64,000 bases of DNA from Ruminococcus sp. HUN007. GTDB taxonomy: Bacteria > Bacillota > Clostridia > Oscillospirales > Ruminococcaceae. The translations under genes and the position numbers were made by a program. Positions 22,082 to 30,907 of the stretch are shown here, one piece after another (the first letter of the stretch is position 1; each line of letters starts with the position of its first letter). Under the pieces are notes generated by a model, which saw only the letters and a list, made by a program, of their open reading frames with translations, had not been told where the DNA came from and searched no databases. The stretch lies in contig NZ_JOOA01000002.1 in assembly GCF_000712055.1 (NCBI RefSeq), forward strand, positions 2,480,001-2,544,000. Direction: 5' to 3'.

Positions 22082-24052
22082 TTATTTCATAAGTTCATAC
22101 TTCATAATGCAAAGATCAGATACATCAACTCTGCCGTTCTCATTCATATCCGCAGCATCTTCAGAGAAGGGTTCGGCAGTTTCCATACCGAGAAGATATT
22201 TCTGCAGTAAAAGTACATCGACGGAATCAAATCGGCCGTCATTGTTGATATCGAATCTTATTTTCTCACTGTTCTGAAGCTTTTCATAATCGGAAAAAAG
22301 AAAGAAATCTGCACCGAGGTCATTTTTGTCTGTGCTTAGGGCTATCTTCCGGGATGCTTTCCCATTGTAGTAATAGAGATCATATTCACCGTCACAGGTC
22401 GTACTGTAGATAAAACTGTTTTCAGTGACCGGACAGATATCGGAACAGTCGTATTTATCTGAATTACAAGGCAGGAAAACGAAATCGCTGCCATCGTATT
22501 TTACAAGCTGGTCGCAGCGGTTATTTGCACTTGCCCATCTGGTGAAATAAAGGTCATTTCCGCTTACTATTGGATAATAAGCATTTACACCGGTTTCGTC
22601 AAAAATCGTTTCTGTCGCTCCGGTTTCAGTATCAAGACGCCGGATGCATCCGATGCCGTTTTCATATGCGGCGAAATAAACAGCTTTACCGTCAGATGAA
22701 TAATACGGCATTGCTTCTTCGGTAGCATCATCAGTCAGTATGGATACCGTTCCGGTTTCTGTATCGATGACTGCAAGATCGTATCTGAAATCGCCGATGC
22801 TGTCATCCCAGTGGCCGCGTTTGAAAATTATCGACTTTCCGTCAGGCGACCATTTCGGATCTTCGTTCCTGAATCCGCTGTTTTTTGTAAGATTGGTGAT
22901 CTTTCCAGAGCGTGATAAATAAATATCCCATTCGTCGGCTTTGCTGTCGATGGCCATGAAAGTGAATGTATCCGGAGCGGTACCGAAACTGCCGTTCATT
23001 GCATGATGAAAATCACCGGTTATCTCTTTGACATTTCCGTCCGGATCTTTCAGATACAAAGTACTGTCGAGATCGGCGTATCTGCCGTAGCTGTGCCAGA
23101 GAAGCCAGCCTTTCGGAAGAACTGCATATTCCTTTGCCCATCCGTGATCTGAATATGATTCATGCTGCGGTGTGTCTCCGCTTTCGTGGAACGGTGTTAT
23201 TTTTACATAGTCGATAACAAACTCAGTGGTATCAAAATCAGGAGTTCCGGCCCAGTTTTTAGGGAACCAGAGTCCCAGCCAGAAGCGGCTTTCATTTGTC
23301 GGGATGAATTCAAAGGATGTGTATTTCAGTTCGCCGTCAAAGTAGTATTCGACTCTCGGTGTTTTGGAATCGCTTCCGGTATGCCAGTCAAAGCGGTAGG
23401 TGTGATATTCACCGTCTGTCTGAGGTCCGCAGTTTACCGATTTTGTTTTGTAGTCATCTTCGGTCGTCCACGTTGTACACAGTACATGATCAAGTGTGAT
23501 CTCATCTTTTTCATTCCGTCCCGGAAATTCAATATCGATCTCATGATTGATGATCCTAAGGTCGTCGCCTGTATGGTCTTCTTCGTATTCAAACGTCCAC
23601 ATTGCCGAACAGCAGCCGGTAACTGGTGCGATCTTCGCGCGTATCTCATAACTGCCGGAACCGAAATATTCTCTGGTGGCTATTGCACCGCCGCATCGTT
23701 TTCCGTCCTCACGTCTTTCAAGATCACGGCTGATTCCGCGGACAGCACCTTCGTACTGATCACCGAGGCCGGTAAGCACGAGACAGCCGTCCTGCAGAGA
23801 AACATTTTCCGGAATGACACCGCCGTTGTAATCGACAGTTTTTCCGTCCTTTTCGATAGTTCCGCCCCAGTTCTTTTCGGCAATGAGCCAGTTGTCAGTG
23901 TTCAGAGCGTTTCCGTCAAAATCATCGAAAAACACATCTTCCGCGACAGCATTTCCGGACGGAACTGCCGTCATAGTAAATGCCGCAGCTGTCGCAGCAG
24001 TAAAAGCTGTTTTTTTTCTTACTGTTTCAGATAAAAAAATCCCCTTATTCAT
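22082..24052 (-). CDS. GH16 glycoside hydrolase with beta-propeller and dockerin
   Basis: The start at 24052 (MNKGIFLSETVRKKTAF) is preferred: GGGGGATTT lies before it and the upstream in-frame ATG gives an unlikely 25-residue extension. A signal peptide of about 37 residues ends near NAVAED. A GH16 catalytic domain follows, with HEIDIEFPG (Glu171, Asp173, Glu175 from this start), the E-x-D-x-E motif of lichenases, laminarinases and related beta-glucanases. Residues about 320-580 contain TolB/WD-like repeats (KWSPDGKSIIFKRG, EEAMPYYSSDGKAVYFA), possibly for binding. The C-terminus is a type I dockerin with two calcium loops (DINNDGRFDSVDVLLLQKYL and DMNENGRVDVSDLCIMKYEL), targeting the enzyme to a cellulosome. 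Confidence 0.85.
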   Translation of the reverse strand: MNKGIFLSETVRKKTAFTAATAAAFTMTAVPSGNAVAEDVFFDDFDGNALNTDNWLIAEKNWGGTIEKDGKTVDYNGGVIPENVSLQDGCLVLTGLGDQYEGAVRGISRDLERREDGKRCGGAIATREYFGSGSYEIRAKIAPVTGCCSAMWTFEYEEDHTGDDLRIINHEIDIEFPGRNEKDEITLDHVLCTTWTTEDDYKTKSVNCGPQTDGEYHTYRFDWHTGSDSKTPRVEYYFDGELKYTSFEFIPTNESRFWLGLWFPKNWAGTPDFDTTEFVIDYVKITPFHESGDTPQHESYSDHGWAKEYAVLPKGWLLWHSYGRYADLDSTLYLKDPDGNVKEITGDFHHAMNGSFGTAPDTFTFMAIDSKADEWDIYLSRSGKITNLTKNSGFRNEDPKWSPDGKSIIFKRGHWDDSIGDFRYDLAVIDTETGTVSILTDDATEEAMPYYSSDGKAVYFAAYENGIGCIRRLDTETGATETIFDETGVNAYYPIVSGNDLYFTRWASANNRCDQLVKYDGSDFVFLPCNSDKYDCSDICPVTENSFIYSTTCDGEYDLYYYNGKASRKIALSTDKNDLGADFFLFSDYEKLQNSEKIRFDINNDGRFDSVDVLLLQKYLLGMETAEPFSEDAADMNENGRVDVSDLCIMKYELMK

Positions 24053-24135
24053 ATGAGAAATCCCCCTTTTCCCTTTGTGCTTATATTGTAGCACAGATAA
24101 ACGTGAGGAACAAGGGGGAATGTTCATAAAAAATG

Positions 24136-24189
24136 TACCGGCGTGTCCGCGACACGCCGGTATTATCAGTAATGCACCTTTGGTGCATA
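24136..24189 (-). terminator. Double-hairpin element, copy 3
   Basis: TACCGGCGTGTC and GACACGCCGGTA, linker ATTATCAGTAAT, then GCACC-TTT-GGTGC. It lies 19 bp after the stop of the small gene at 24208. Confidence 0.75.
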
Positions 24190-24207
24190 TTTTTTATTAC
24201 CAGTCGG

Positions 24208-24366
24208 TTATGTGGTTATCGTTTTTTTCTTTTCGATGTTTCGCTTTTTTTCAGCAGCTTCAGCTTCTAATCTGGTTATTTCAGCACGGCATTCTTCTTT
24301 TGACATTCTTTTAATTTCATCAGGGATGATGATTCTGTCATCAATAAAGTATTCTTTCTCAGCCAT
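24208..24366 (-). CDS. 52-aa hypothetical protein
   Basis: ATG at 24364-24366 overlaps the stop of the next upstream gene by 8 nt. The protein begins MAEKEYFIDDRIIIPDEIKR and continues as a strongly charged helix (SKEECRAEITRLEAEAAEKK). No family is recognised. Coupling suggests a two-gene unit with the 75-aa gene; an interacting pair is possible. Confidence 0.6.
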   Translation of the reverse strand: MAEKEYFIDDRIIIPDEIKRMSKEECRAEITRLEAEAAEKKRNIEKKKTITT

Positions 24367-24586
24367 TTATAACATCTCCGCTTTCATTGTCTAGCCAGTA
24401 CATATCTTCTAATTCTGTACCGCTTCTATGTTTCAAAGCATTTTTTGCACAGATGTAAAGTGATTTATTAACATTTGGATTATCTGTTGCGTTATCAAAT
24501 TTCCGTTTGTATTCTCCGCTTTCAATATAAGATTTATTTACAAGCGTATCTTTGTTGCGACCATATCGTTGATTCTCTAATATCAC
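24359..24586 (-). CDS. 75-aa hypothetical protein
   Basis: The protein begins MILENQRYGRNKDTLVNKSY, has a basic middle (SGEYKRKFDN) and ends with HRSGTELEDMYWLDNESGD. The NKSYIxSGEYxxKF...HRSGTxxEDMxW pattern recalls C-terminal domains of some phage head-associated or polymorphic-toxin proteins, but I cannot name a family. It overlaps the 52-aa gene by 8 nt. A short upstream region 24587-24668 contains ATATTATATC, a plausible -10 area. Confidence 0.55.
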   Translation of the reverse strand: MILENQRYGRNKDTLVNKSYIESGEYKRKFDNATDNPNVNKSLYICAKNALKHRSGTELEDMYWLDNESGDVING

Positions 24587-24668
24587 TTTATCACTTCCTA
24601 CTTATATTATATCAGAAATAAGTTAATTGTCAACGGAATCAGAGGTGTGCTTTTTCGCATAAAAAAAG

Positions 24669-24722
24669 GTACCGGCGTGTCGCAGACACGCCGGTATTAT
24701 CGATAGAGCACCTTCGGTGCAC
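24669..24722 (-). terminator. Double-hairpin element, copy 4
   Basis: TACCGGCGTGTC and GACACGCCGGTA, ATTATCGATAGA, then GCACC-TTC-GGTGC. It lies 1 bp after a TAA at 24724-24726, the original stop of the interrupted gene 24724-25182, not after the premature stop at 24814. Confidence 0.75.
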
Positions 24723-24723
24723 A

Positions 24724-25182
24724 TTATTTATTCAGTAGCTCATCAAGCCTTCTGAACCAAACATATCTGCACTGGCTAATGGCATCATAATGTTTTTCAC
24801 CACCTGTCAGACGTTATCTGAGTCTTATCTGTTCAAATGTCAGATCCGGCTCGTCGGTGAATTTTAACCACATATAGTTTGTCATGCTCCGGCCGTGAGA
24901 CTTCCGGCAGATCTGAAGCGGATCGTAGAATTTCAGTCCGTAATCCTTAAGAAGCTCCTCAACGCCTATTCTTGTTCTCGGAAAGCACCGCTTTTCAAGA
25001 TAGTTCATAACATCATGAAAATTACCGGTCATGTTCCAGATCTCATACGGTATAAGAGGATGACGTTCGGTTGCATATCTTTCATATTCAACTGTATTCT
25101 GTGCATCATAAGGAACCCAGGTTATTTTCAGCTGCGGTTCTTCAAAGTTCATTATTGTAAATCCGAATCGTTCTTTTTCCAT
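24724..25182 (-). pseudogene. Unrecognised gene with an in-frame premature stop
   Basis: From ATG at 25182 the frame reads 122 codons (MEKERFGFTIMNFEEPQLKI, then CFPRTRIGVEELLKDYGLKF and CRKSHGRSMTNYMWLKF) and stops with TAA at 24814-24816. The same frame then continues for 29 more protein-like codons (RLTGGEKHYDAISQCRYVWF to LLNK) and stops at 24724, right against the terminator element. The full product would be about 152 aa. The cysteine- and arginine-rich CFPRTR and HGxSMT motifs are known to me only from uncharacterised Firmicutes proteins. A nonsense mutation or a base-call error would explain it. Confidence 0.6.
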
Positions 25183-25267
25183 AGTTTATTCCCTCATATG
25201 CAGTTTTTCTTTCTCTTATTATAGCAGAAATAACTTAATTGTCAATGTAATGAGGAGATTGAAAAGG

Positions 25268-25320
25268 TACCGGCGTGTCGCTGACACGCCGGTATTATCG
25301 ATAGTGCACCTTTGGTGCAC
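25268..25320 (-). terminator. Double-hairpin element, copy 5
   Basis: TACCGGCGTGTC and GACACGCCGGTA, ATTATCGATAGT, then GCACC-TTT-GGTGC, 12 bp after the stop of the XRE regulator gene. U-rich sequence (TACCTTTTCA) follows on minus. Confidence 0.75.
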
Positions 25321-25332
25321 CGATTCATTTCG

Positions 25333-25668
25333 TCACTCTATGGCTGCATCAACAAACATTTTTACTACAGAAATAAGGTTGGAACGATGTTTGTCAGGAC
25401 ATTTCTGATACAGAGCAGCAAGAGTACTTAATTCGTTATTAGAGCCGTGTTCCTCGCCGAATAATAAGTAATCGACATTCATGTCCAGTATATCTGAAAG
25501 GTTTGCCAGTGTTTTCAGAGATACACCTTTGATTCCCAGTTCAATATCCGAGCAGAATTTCGGAGAAACATCCAGTTTTTCAGCTAATTTTTCTCTTGTT
25601 AATCCATATAGTTCTCTCTGAGTCCTGATACGACTTCCTATCTCCTTGTAGTTTAGTTCTTTCATCAC
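25333..25668 (-). CDS. XRE-family transcriptional regulator
   Basis: The 111-aa protein has an N-terminal helix-turn-helix: IGSRIRTQRELYGLTREKLA, then EKLDVSPKFCSDIELGIKG and LKTLANLSDILDMNVDYLLFG. The short helical C-terminus may dimerise. Translation starts at GTG 25668 or ATG 25665 behind AAGGAG. An 11-bp inverted repeat, CACTAAAAGTT at 25666-25676 and AACTTTTAGTG at 25755-25765, overlaps its own start and the -35/-10 spacer of the divergent lipoprotein promoter. This suggests it controls both genes. Confidence 0.85.
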   Translation of the reverse strand: MMKELNYKEIGSRIRTQRELYGLTREKLAEKLDVSPKFCSDIELGIKGVSLKTLANLSDILDMNVDYLLFGEEHGSNNELSTLAALYQKCPDKHRSNLISVVKMFVDAAIE

Positions 25669-25771
25669 TAAAAGTTCTCCTTAATGAAGTTGATACCTTT
25701 ATTTTAATGAATTTCAACTTAACAATAAATGAACTGACAGTGTTGACAAAATACAACTTTTAGTGTATAAT
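25666..25771. promoter_or_regulatory. Divergent regulatory region with 11-bp inverted repeat and promoter
   Basis: TTGACA (25743-25748) and TATAAT (25766-25771), 17 bp apart, form the plus-strand promoter of the lipoprotein gene. AACTTTTAGTG fills its spacer and is the exact inverse of CACTAAAAGTT at the start of the XRE gene. Binding to both sites would repress both directions. Confidence 0.55.
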
Positions 25772-25886
25772 ACATATAAAGAACTTTAAATGTTATGTCT
25801 TTTTAGCTGTTATATCTATTGAGACATATGGACGGATGAAGTTTATGATAAAAGGGGAAACATTCTTAATATTGGGGGAATGAAAA

Positions 25887-27339
25887 ATGAAAAAAGCAAT
25901 TGCTCTTGTGACATCATTAATGATTATTATGGCACTTTCATCGTGCGGACCGACAACTTCTGAAACTGTAAATAATGATTCAGAAAAAACATCAGATGAA
26001 TCTGTACCTATGAATTCTGTTGATGCTGAAGAGTCTGAAGAAGATACTGCAGACGTGAAGGAAGAAGATGATGATGAAACGTCGTCCAATTCGAAAAAAA
26101 ACAGGGGCCAAAGAAAAAAATGGACTAAAAGAAACTACTATTGAAGAAACTGTTTTAGTTGATCAGGACGGAATAAAGATAACAGCAACGGATCTCACAT
26201 ACTCTTCATATAGTGCTGTGCTCTCTCTGGATCTTGAGAATAACAGTGATAAGGATTTAGACATTATCTGTGGTTCTTTAGGTTACTGCAGTAATTCAGT
26301 GAATGGAGTAATGATTGAAGACGGGTTTTTTAACTGTACTCTGAATGCCAATAAAAAAGCAAAAGAAGAAGTGTCATTTGATTTTGATGTGCTTAATGTT
26401 ATGGGTATAGACGAGATTGCAGACATAGAACTTGGAATATATTCTTCAGATGATGATTATAATGACGTATATTATCCGATTTCGAAGATAAAAACAACTG
26501 CAGCTGATAATTATGATTATGGAAAAGTCAATCCTGTGGAAGGAATTAAGAATAGTGGCGTAGTGGACGTTCTATATTCTTCAGACAGTGAACTTTACAA
26601 TGAAAATGACTTGAAAATTGTTTCGGAGCTGCTGGTTAAAAAAGACGATGATCTTCCATATCTTTTGATTGAAGTGAAAAATGATTCTGATAAGCAGGAA
26701 ATTGCATATATCAGAGATATCTATATAAACGGATTACAGGTATCTGATTCAACATGGTCAGGAACATCCATAAATCCTCACAAAACGGCATTGCTTGATA
26801 TTAAACCTGATTCTGTTTTTGATAAAGAATACTGGACTAATTATGGAATTAATGAAGTGAGCAGTATAGGATTTTCATTTTATCAGGATAATATGGAAGG
26901 TGATAATGAAACGGAACCTGTTGAGATTACAGTTCCTGTAAAATCGGAAGGTAGTGAGCCAGATACCTCAGGTGATGTTGTTTACGATGAGGGTGGTGTA
27001 CGTATCATATATAAAGGATTCGGTGATGGCGAATATTCTATGTACAAATATCTGATGCTTCTTGTTGAAAATAAGAGCGGTAAAAGCATTCGGGTCGATG
27101 AAGAAAACAGTTCTCTGTCAGTGAATGGCTATATGATTGGATCAAGTTCAATGTATGAATATATAGATGATGGTAAATATTATGCGTGGCTGATTGAGAT
27201 ATCGAATAATGATCTTGAAAAGAATGATGTTAAATCTTTATCAGATATAAATGAGATTGAATTTGACATAGAACTGCAGGATAAAGATAACTGGAGAGAT
27301 AAAACTAACGCTACTGTTACCATTAAGCCGTCTCATTAA
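25887..27339 (+). CDS. Secreted lipoprotein, about 484 aa (frameshifted in this sequence)
   Basis: The signal peptide MKKAIALVTSLMIIMALSSC ends in a lipobox cysteine. An acidic Ser/Glu linker follows. A run of eight A (26094-26101) shifts the frame; with seven A it reads SNSKKTGAKEKNGLKETTIE and joins the long frame ending at 27339. The mature part holds two or three immunoglobulin-like segments of the DUF-type found in Firmicutes lipoproteins (VDQDGIKITATDLTYSSYSA, VYDEGGVRIIYKGFGDGEYS) with the pattern 'ITATDL...VLSLDLENNSDKDLDI'. Function is unknown; surface display is expected. Its start region is paralogous to the lipoprotein at 27909. Confidence 0.7.
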
Positions 27340-27357
27340 AGCCAGGGGGATTTGAAT

Positions 27358-27831
27358 ATGAACGCTAAGAAAACAACATTGCCATTCATTATAATGGTGA
27401 TAGGAACATTATTAATGATAGGGTCATTCTTTTTACCCTATACAACGGCTAAACTATCATTGTTTGAGTTTTTTAATACTTATCGGGTTGAAGCAGGTAA
27501 TAAAGCAAACGAGCGGGATGTTAGATTGATTTGTATTATATGTACAGTTATTATAGGAGCAATTGCGTTCTTTGCGTTTTTTGTATTGTTATGTACATTA
27601 CTTCGGGCACCTATTGCAACAATTGTATTTACTGTTCTCGAATTTGCTGCTAACAGTGTACTTTCATGGGATTTTAAAGAAAGACGTGTGGCAGGTAGTT
27701 CATATAGTTTTAGTATAGGATATTATTTGCTTGAAATATCATTGATGGTTATCATTGCTGCATCAATTTGGTTGCTGGTTATGAAAATAAAGAACAAGAA
27801 AGCGTTAAATATTTCTGAAAGTAGTGTCTGA
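27358..27831 (+). CDS. Four-helix membrane protein of unknown function
   Basis: ATG at 27358 is chosen with GGGGGA upstream. Four hydrophobic segments are visible: residues about 7-25 (FIIMVIGTLLMIGSFFLPYT), 53-78, 80-100 and 122-144, with a basic C-terminal tail (KIKNKKALN). The gene lies 18 nt after the lipoprotein and is probably co-transcribed. No family is recognised. Confidence 0.7.
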   Translation: MNAKKTTLPFIIMVIGTLLMIGSFFLPYTTAKLSLFEFFNTYRVEAGNKANERDVRLICIICTVIIGAIAFFAFFVLLCTLLRAPIATIVFTVLEFAANSVLSWDFKERRVAGSSYSFSIGYYLLEISLMVIIAASIWLLVMKIKNKKALNISESSV

Positions 27832-27908
27832 CATTGCTTAAGAAAAGATTATAGTAAGAAAAAGTTTATGGTAAAAGGAAAAACAAATTAATACAGGGGG
27901 AATGTATA

Positions 27909-28526
27909 ATGAAAAAAGCAATTGCATTTGTGACATCATTAATGATTGTTATGGCACTTTCAGCGTGCGGACCGACACCTTCTGAAACAGTCAAAAATGA
28001 TTCAGAAAAAACAACGAAAGAATCTGTGCCGGTGAATTCTGTTGATGATGAAGAACATGTAACAACAAAAGCTCCGGAAAAGGAAGAGCAGGAAACTACG
28101 ACAATTACAGAAGCTCTTACAGAAGCACTTACGGAAGCAGAAACAGAACCGGAAGAAGAGCACATCGAAGAAACTGAAACTACCGAGGCGGAAACTGTTC
28201 TGGATCTCTCGCAGTTAAGCGATATCAAAGAAGCAATTGAAAACGGAGATTACAGTCTTGTCACACCATCGTTCAAAGCTACTATGGATGAATATGAAGC
28301 GTTCTACGATGAATATATCGGATTCATGAAGAAATACACGTCCGGAGATGGTGATTATCTTTCAATGCTTAACGACTATATGACGATGATGGAGCGGTTA
28401 GGCGAGTGGGGTGAAAAAATTGATGCCATGAAAGACGATGAAACGCTGTCTGTTGCTGATCAGGCGTATTATCTTGTGGTAACGACGCGTGTACTGAATA
28501 AATCGGCAACAGCCTTGACCGAATAA
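27909..28526 (+). CDS. Secreted lipoprotein, paralogue of the 25887 gene
   Basis: The 205-aa protein opens MKKAIAFVTSLMIVMALSAC, almost the same signal peptide and lipobox as the lipoprotein 2 kb upstream. The next 30 residues are also near-identical (GPTPSETVKNDSEKT), showing duplication of the 5' end. A Thr/Glu-rich linker (residues 45-95) leads to a helical domain with SLVTPSFKATMDEYEAFYDE and YIGFMKKYTSGDGDYLSML, typical of small DUF6591-like lipoproteins of Clostridia; that name is tentative. Confidence 0.75.
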   Translation: MKKAIAFVTSLMIVMALSACGPTPSETVKNDSEKTTKESVPVNSVDDEEHVTTKAPEKEEQETTTITEALTEALTEAETEPEEEHIEETETTEAETVLDLSQLSDIKEAIENGDYSLVTPSFKATMDEYEAFYDEYIGFMKKYTSGDGDYLSMLNDYMTMMERLGEWGEKIDAMKDDETLSVADQAYYLVVTTRVLNKSATALTE

Positions 28527-28603
28527 AATAAATAGCGTAAAATAGTAATGTATCAGATCATCTTAACAAATTTTTGATCTGAACAGATAAGGAGTATGAA
28601 AAT

Positions 28604-28987
28604 ATGGCAGTCAATTTTAATCAGAACAGCGTTTTCAATCTGAAACCGATTGATACAGCAAGTGTACGAAATGAAGTAAATGGTCTGTTGATTAATGGGG
28701 AAGAAATACTTTGTGCATTTCAGACTATCAGAGATCAGCTTGTCTTTACCAACAAGCGAATTATTTCGATCGATGTTCAGGGCATAACCGGAAAAAGAAA
28801 GTCTTTTGCAACAATGCCTTATTCGAAAATTCAGTTTTTCTCGATACAAACACCAGGGTTTATTGAACTGTTTCCGGATTCAGAACTGTATCTTGTCTTT
28901 TCAAGCGGATTTACTGCAAAGTTTGAATTCAAAGGTCAGGTGGATATCGGAAAGATCGGACGTATTATTTCAGAGTATGTTCTGTAA
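28604..28987 (+). CDS. Bacterial PH-domain protein (bPH_1)
   Basis: The 127-aa protein is a single PH-like fold: GEEILCAFQTIRDQLVFTNK, RIISIDVQGITGKRKSFATM, PYSKIQFFSIQTPGF and LYLVFSSGFTAKFEFKG. The KR-x-I-S-x-D and MPYSKI elements are typical of the bPH_1 family (PF08000). Function of the family is not well defined; intracellular. AAGGAGTATG precedes the start. A hairpin at 29102-29157 (AAATCAGCA with TGCTGATTT) terminates the unit. Confidence 0.8.
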   Translation: MAVNFNQNSVFNLKPIDTASVRNEVNGLLINGEEILCAFQTIRDQLVFTNKRIISIDVQGITGKRKSFATMPYSKIQFFSIQTPGFIELFPDSELYLVFSSGFTAKFEFKGQVDIGKIGRIISEYVL

Positions 28988-29101
28988 TATACTGAATCTT
29001 AGCAGGGAATAGTGTGATATTCAGAGAGCAAATGTAGTTTGACTATCTGAAAGGCTGTACGAAAAGGCATGGACTGTTAAAAAAAGTCCTTAATACAACG
29101 A

Positions 29102-29157
29102 AATCAGCATATCTTACTTACGTAAATACGTGGGTTTAGATGTGCTGATTTGCTTTT
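29102..29157 (+). terminator. Terminator after the PH-domain gene
   Basis: AAATCAGCATATC and GATGTGCTGATTT pair around a loop containing TTACGTAAATACGT, followed by GCTTTT. Confidence 0.5.
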
Positions 29158-29310
29158 AATGAGAGCTTCTTAACATTTTCTGTTTTCAGATGTGCACTTC
29201 ACATTGTTGAAATTCCGGTTTGACAATGTTGCAACAATATCGTATAATTATAGAAAACATTTGATATAACAGATAAAAACTGAATTTCAGCAAATGAAAG
29301 GGGTATCGTA

Positions 29311-30030
29311 ATGTCTGATTTCAGCAAACGAATTACCGATATAATGACGAGAAAAAATCTTACTCAGAAACAGCTGGCTGAACTTGCTCATGTTACGGAA
29401 TCAGCAATGAGTTACTATGTTAAAGGTGAGCGTACTCCGCGGGCAGATGTTCTCAGAAGGCTTGCGGGTGCATTAGGGGTTACTGCCGATTATCTTCTCG
29501 GAGAAAACAAATCGGCACCGCTTCCGAAAACGGAACTTGAGTATCTGCAGGGATTTCTTGCATTGATGAACAATGAGCAGCTTTATAAAACTGAGGATCT
29601 TCTCCGCATAGTTTTCACTGATCAGTTTTACGAGTATGATCTTATGGCAGCAGGAAGCAGAATCGAGCCGATAGATATAAGATATATGTTTCGTGACGAA
29701 GCAATCGATCCGGAAGAAACTCCGGTAATAAAATTTTATGCCGATATTACAGGCGTTGATAAAACAGGCATAACATTTACTGACGGCAGCAGGATAGATT
29801 TTGAAGAATGTGCACGGAATAGCAAATATGAAAACTCAAAATGTGTAGCTGCCAGAAATATATGTTTTAATCCTCCGTATTTTGATTTTCTGACAACAGG
29901 AACTATAACACGGCTTGTGTTCTGCAGTACTGATACTGTGTTTTTTAAAAAGAAAAGGATAGATGAAAATTTTGTAAGATTTCAGTTTGAAATAAATCAT
30001 ATGGGATACACAACATATGATCTGACATAA
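29311..30030 (+). CDS. XRE-family regulator with C-terminal ligand-like domain
   Basis: The 239-aa protein has an N-terminal helix-turn-helix (ITDIMTRKNLTQKQLAELAH, VTESAMSYYVKGERTPRADV, LRRLAGALGVTADYLLGE). A second domain with mixed strands (VIKFYADITGVDKTGITFTD) has no known motif. AAAGGGGTATCG precedes the ATG. The region 29222-29250 has TTGACA and TATAAT 16 bp apart (TTGACAATGTTGCAACAATA then TCGTATAAT), a likely promoter with an overlapping TTGCAACAA dyad. Confidence 0.85.
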   Translation: MSDFSKRITDIMTRKNLTQKQLAELAHVTESAMSYYVKGERTPRADVLRRLAGALGVTADYLLGENKSAPLPKTELEYLQGFLALMNNEQLYKTEDLLRIVFTDQFYEYDLMAAGSRIEPIDIRYMFRDEAIDPEETPVIKFYADITGVDKTGITFTDGSRIDFEECARNSKYENSKCVAARNICFNPPYFDFLTTGTITRLVFCSTDTVFFKKKRIDENFVRFQFEINHMGYTTYDLT

Positions 30031-30088
30031 ACAGATTCCCGTGACTGCAGATCAGCTTTTCATAAGATCGTTCTTATACGTTTAAATG

Positions 30089-30574
30089 TTATGCACCTCC
30101 GGAGGCGGCTATACGTTTTTTTACTTTTTCAATATCGGCTTTTATTTTATCCACCCATTCATCATCCGGCCCGCCTATGTGAAAAACATTGAAACCGTAG
30201 GTCTTTCCGTTTTCCACTACGGAAATATCGTCGTCTACATGAAGGTCGATGCGGTATTTGCTCGGATATTTTGACGGCATTCCTTCGGAGTGTCCGGCCT
30301 GAACTTCACGTTCATGTCTGGCTCCGTTTACAATACTGTCAAGTTTTATTCCGTAGTATTTAAACAGACCGGTTATGTATTTCTCGGAACGGAATGATGT
30401 GGTATAGATCCACAGTTCGATCTTCTGGTCACGTATGTAGTTTAAAAGCTCCACAGTACCTGCACGCAGTCTGTCTTTGTAGATGAAGTTGAACGGAAAC
30501 TTCGGCGCAGGTTCGGTTTTGAATTTCTGTTCTGAAACAAACAGGGTATCGTCAAGGTCAAAAGAAATTCTCAT
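30089..30574 (-). CDS. HAD-superfamily phosphatase-like protein
   Basis: Starting at ATG 30574 behind GAGGTGG, the 161-aa protein begins MRISFDLDDTLFVSEQKF, with the HAD nucleophile motif DLDDT (Asp6 and Asp8). Motif II is IYTTSF (Thr) near residue 60, and the acidic motif IV is HVDDDISV near residue 118. The lack of a cap domain and the short length suggest a small-molecule phosphatase or a regulator; the substrate is unknown. The 324-bp gap to the next gene holds one half of the TTAAGGAAACGCTGAT element at 30620 and no gene. Confidence 0.75.
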   Translation of the reverse strand: MRISFDLDDTLFVSEQKFKTEPAPKFPFNFIYKDRLRAGTVELLNYIRDQKIELWIYTTSFRSEKYITGLFKYYGIKLDSIVNGARHEREVQAGHSEGMPSKYPSKYRIDLHVDDDISVVENGKTYGFNVFHIGGPDDEWVDKIKADIEKVKKRIAASGGA

Positions 30575-30907
30575 AAATGCCACCTCGAAAATAATAACGG
30601 AATACTATGCTTATGCAGCTTTAAGGAAACGCTGATCTGTCCAGCGATTTTTGACACTGCTCTGATGATTTCATTATAACCGCAAATTATAATTATGTCA
30701 AGTGAAAATTTCAAGAATGTTAATTAAATGCTGCCAGCCTTATAATTATTGCATGAAATCGCTGCTCTGGATTTGTTATCAACTTACAAACTTTCATCCG
30801 GATAAAAGTTTTTAAGAAAAACATGAAGATAACCGGCGGGTTCGTGTGTATAATATATAGCAAACGAAATCATATGAAAATCAAACTGCAGAAAGGATGA
30901 ATATATA

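Noticed and set aside
23162..24034. A 290-codon plus-strand ORF
   Set aside because: It lies fully opposite the GH16 gene, which has a signal peptide, catalytic motif and dockerin in the other strand.
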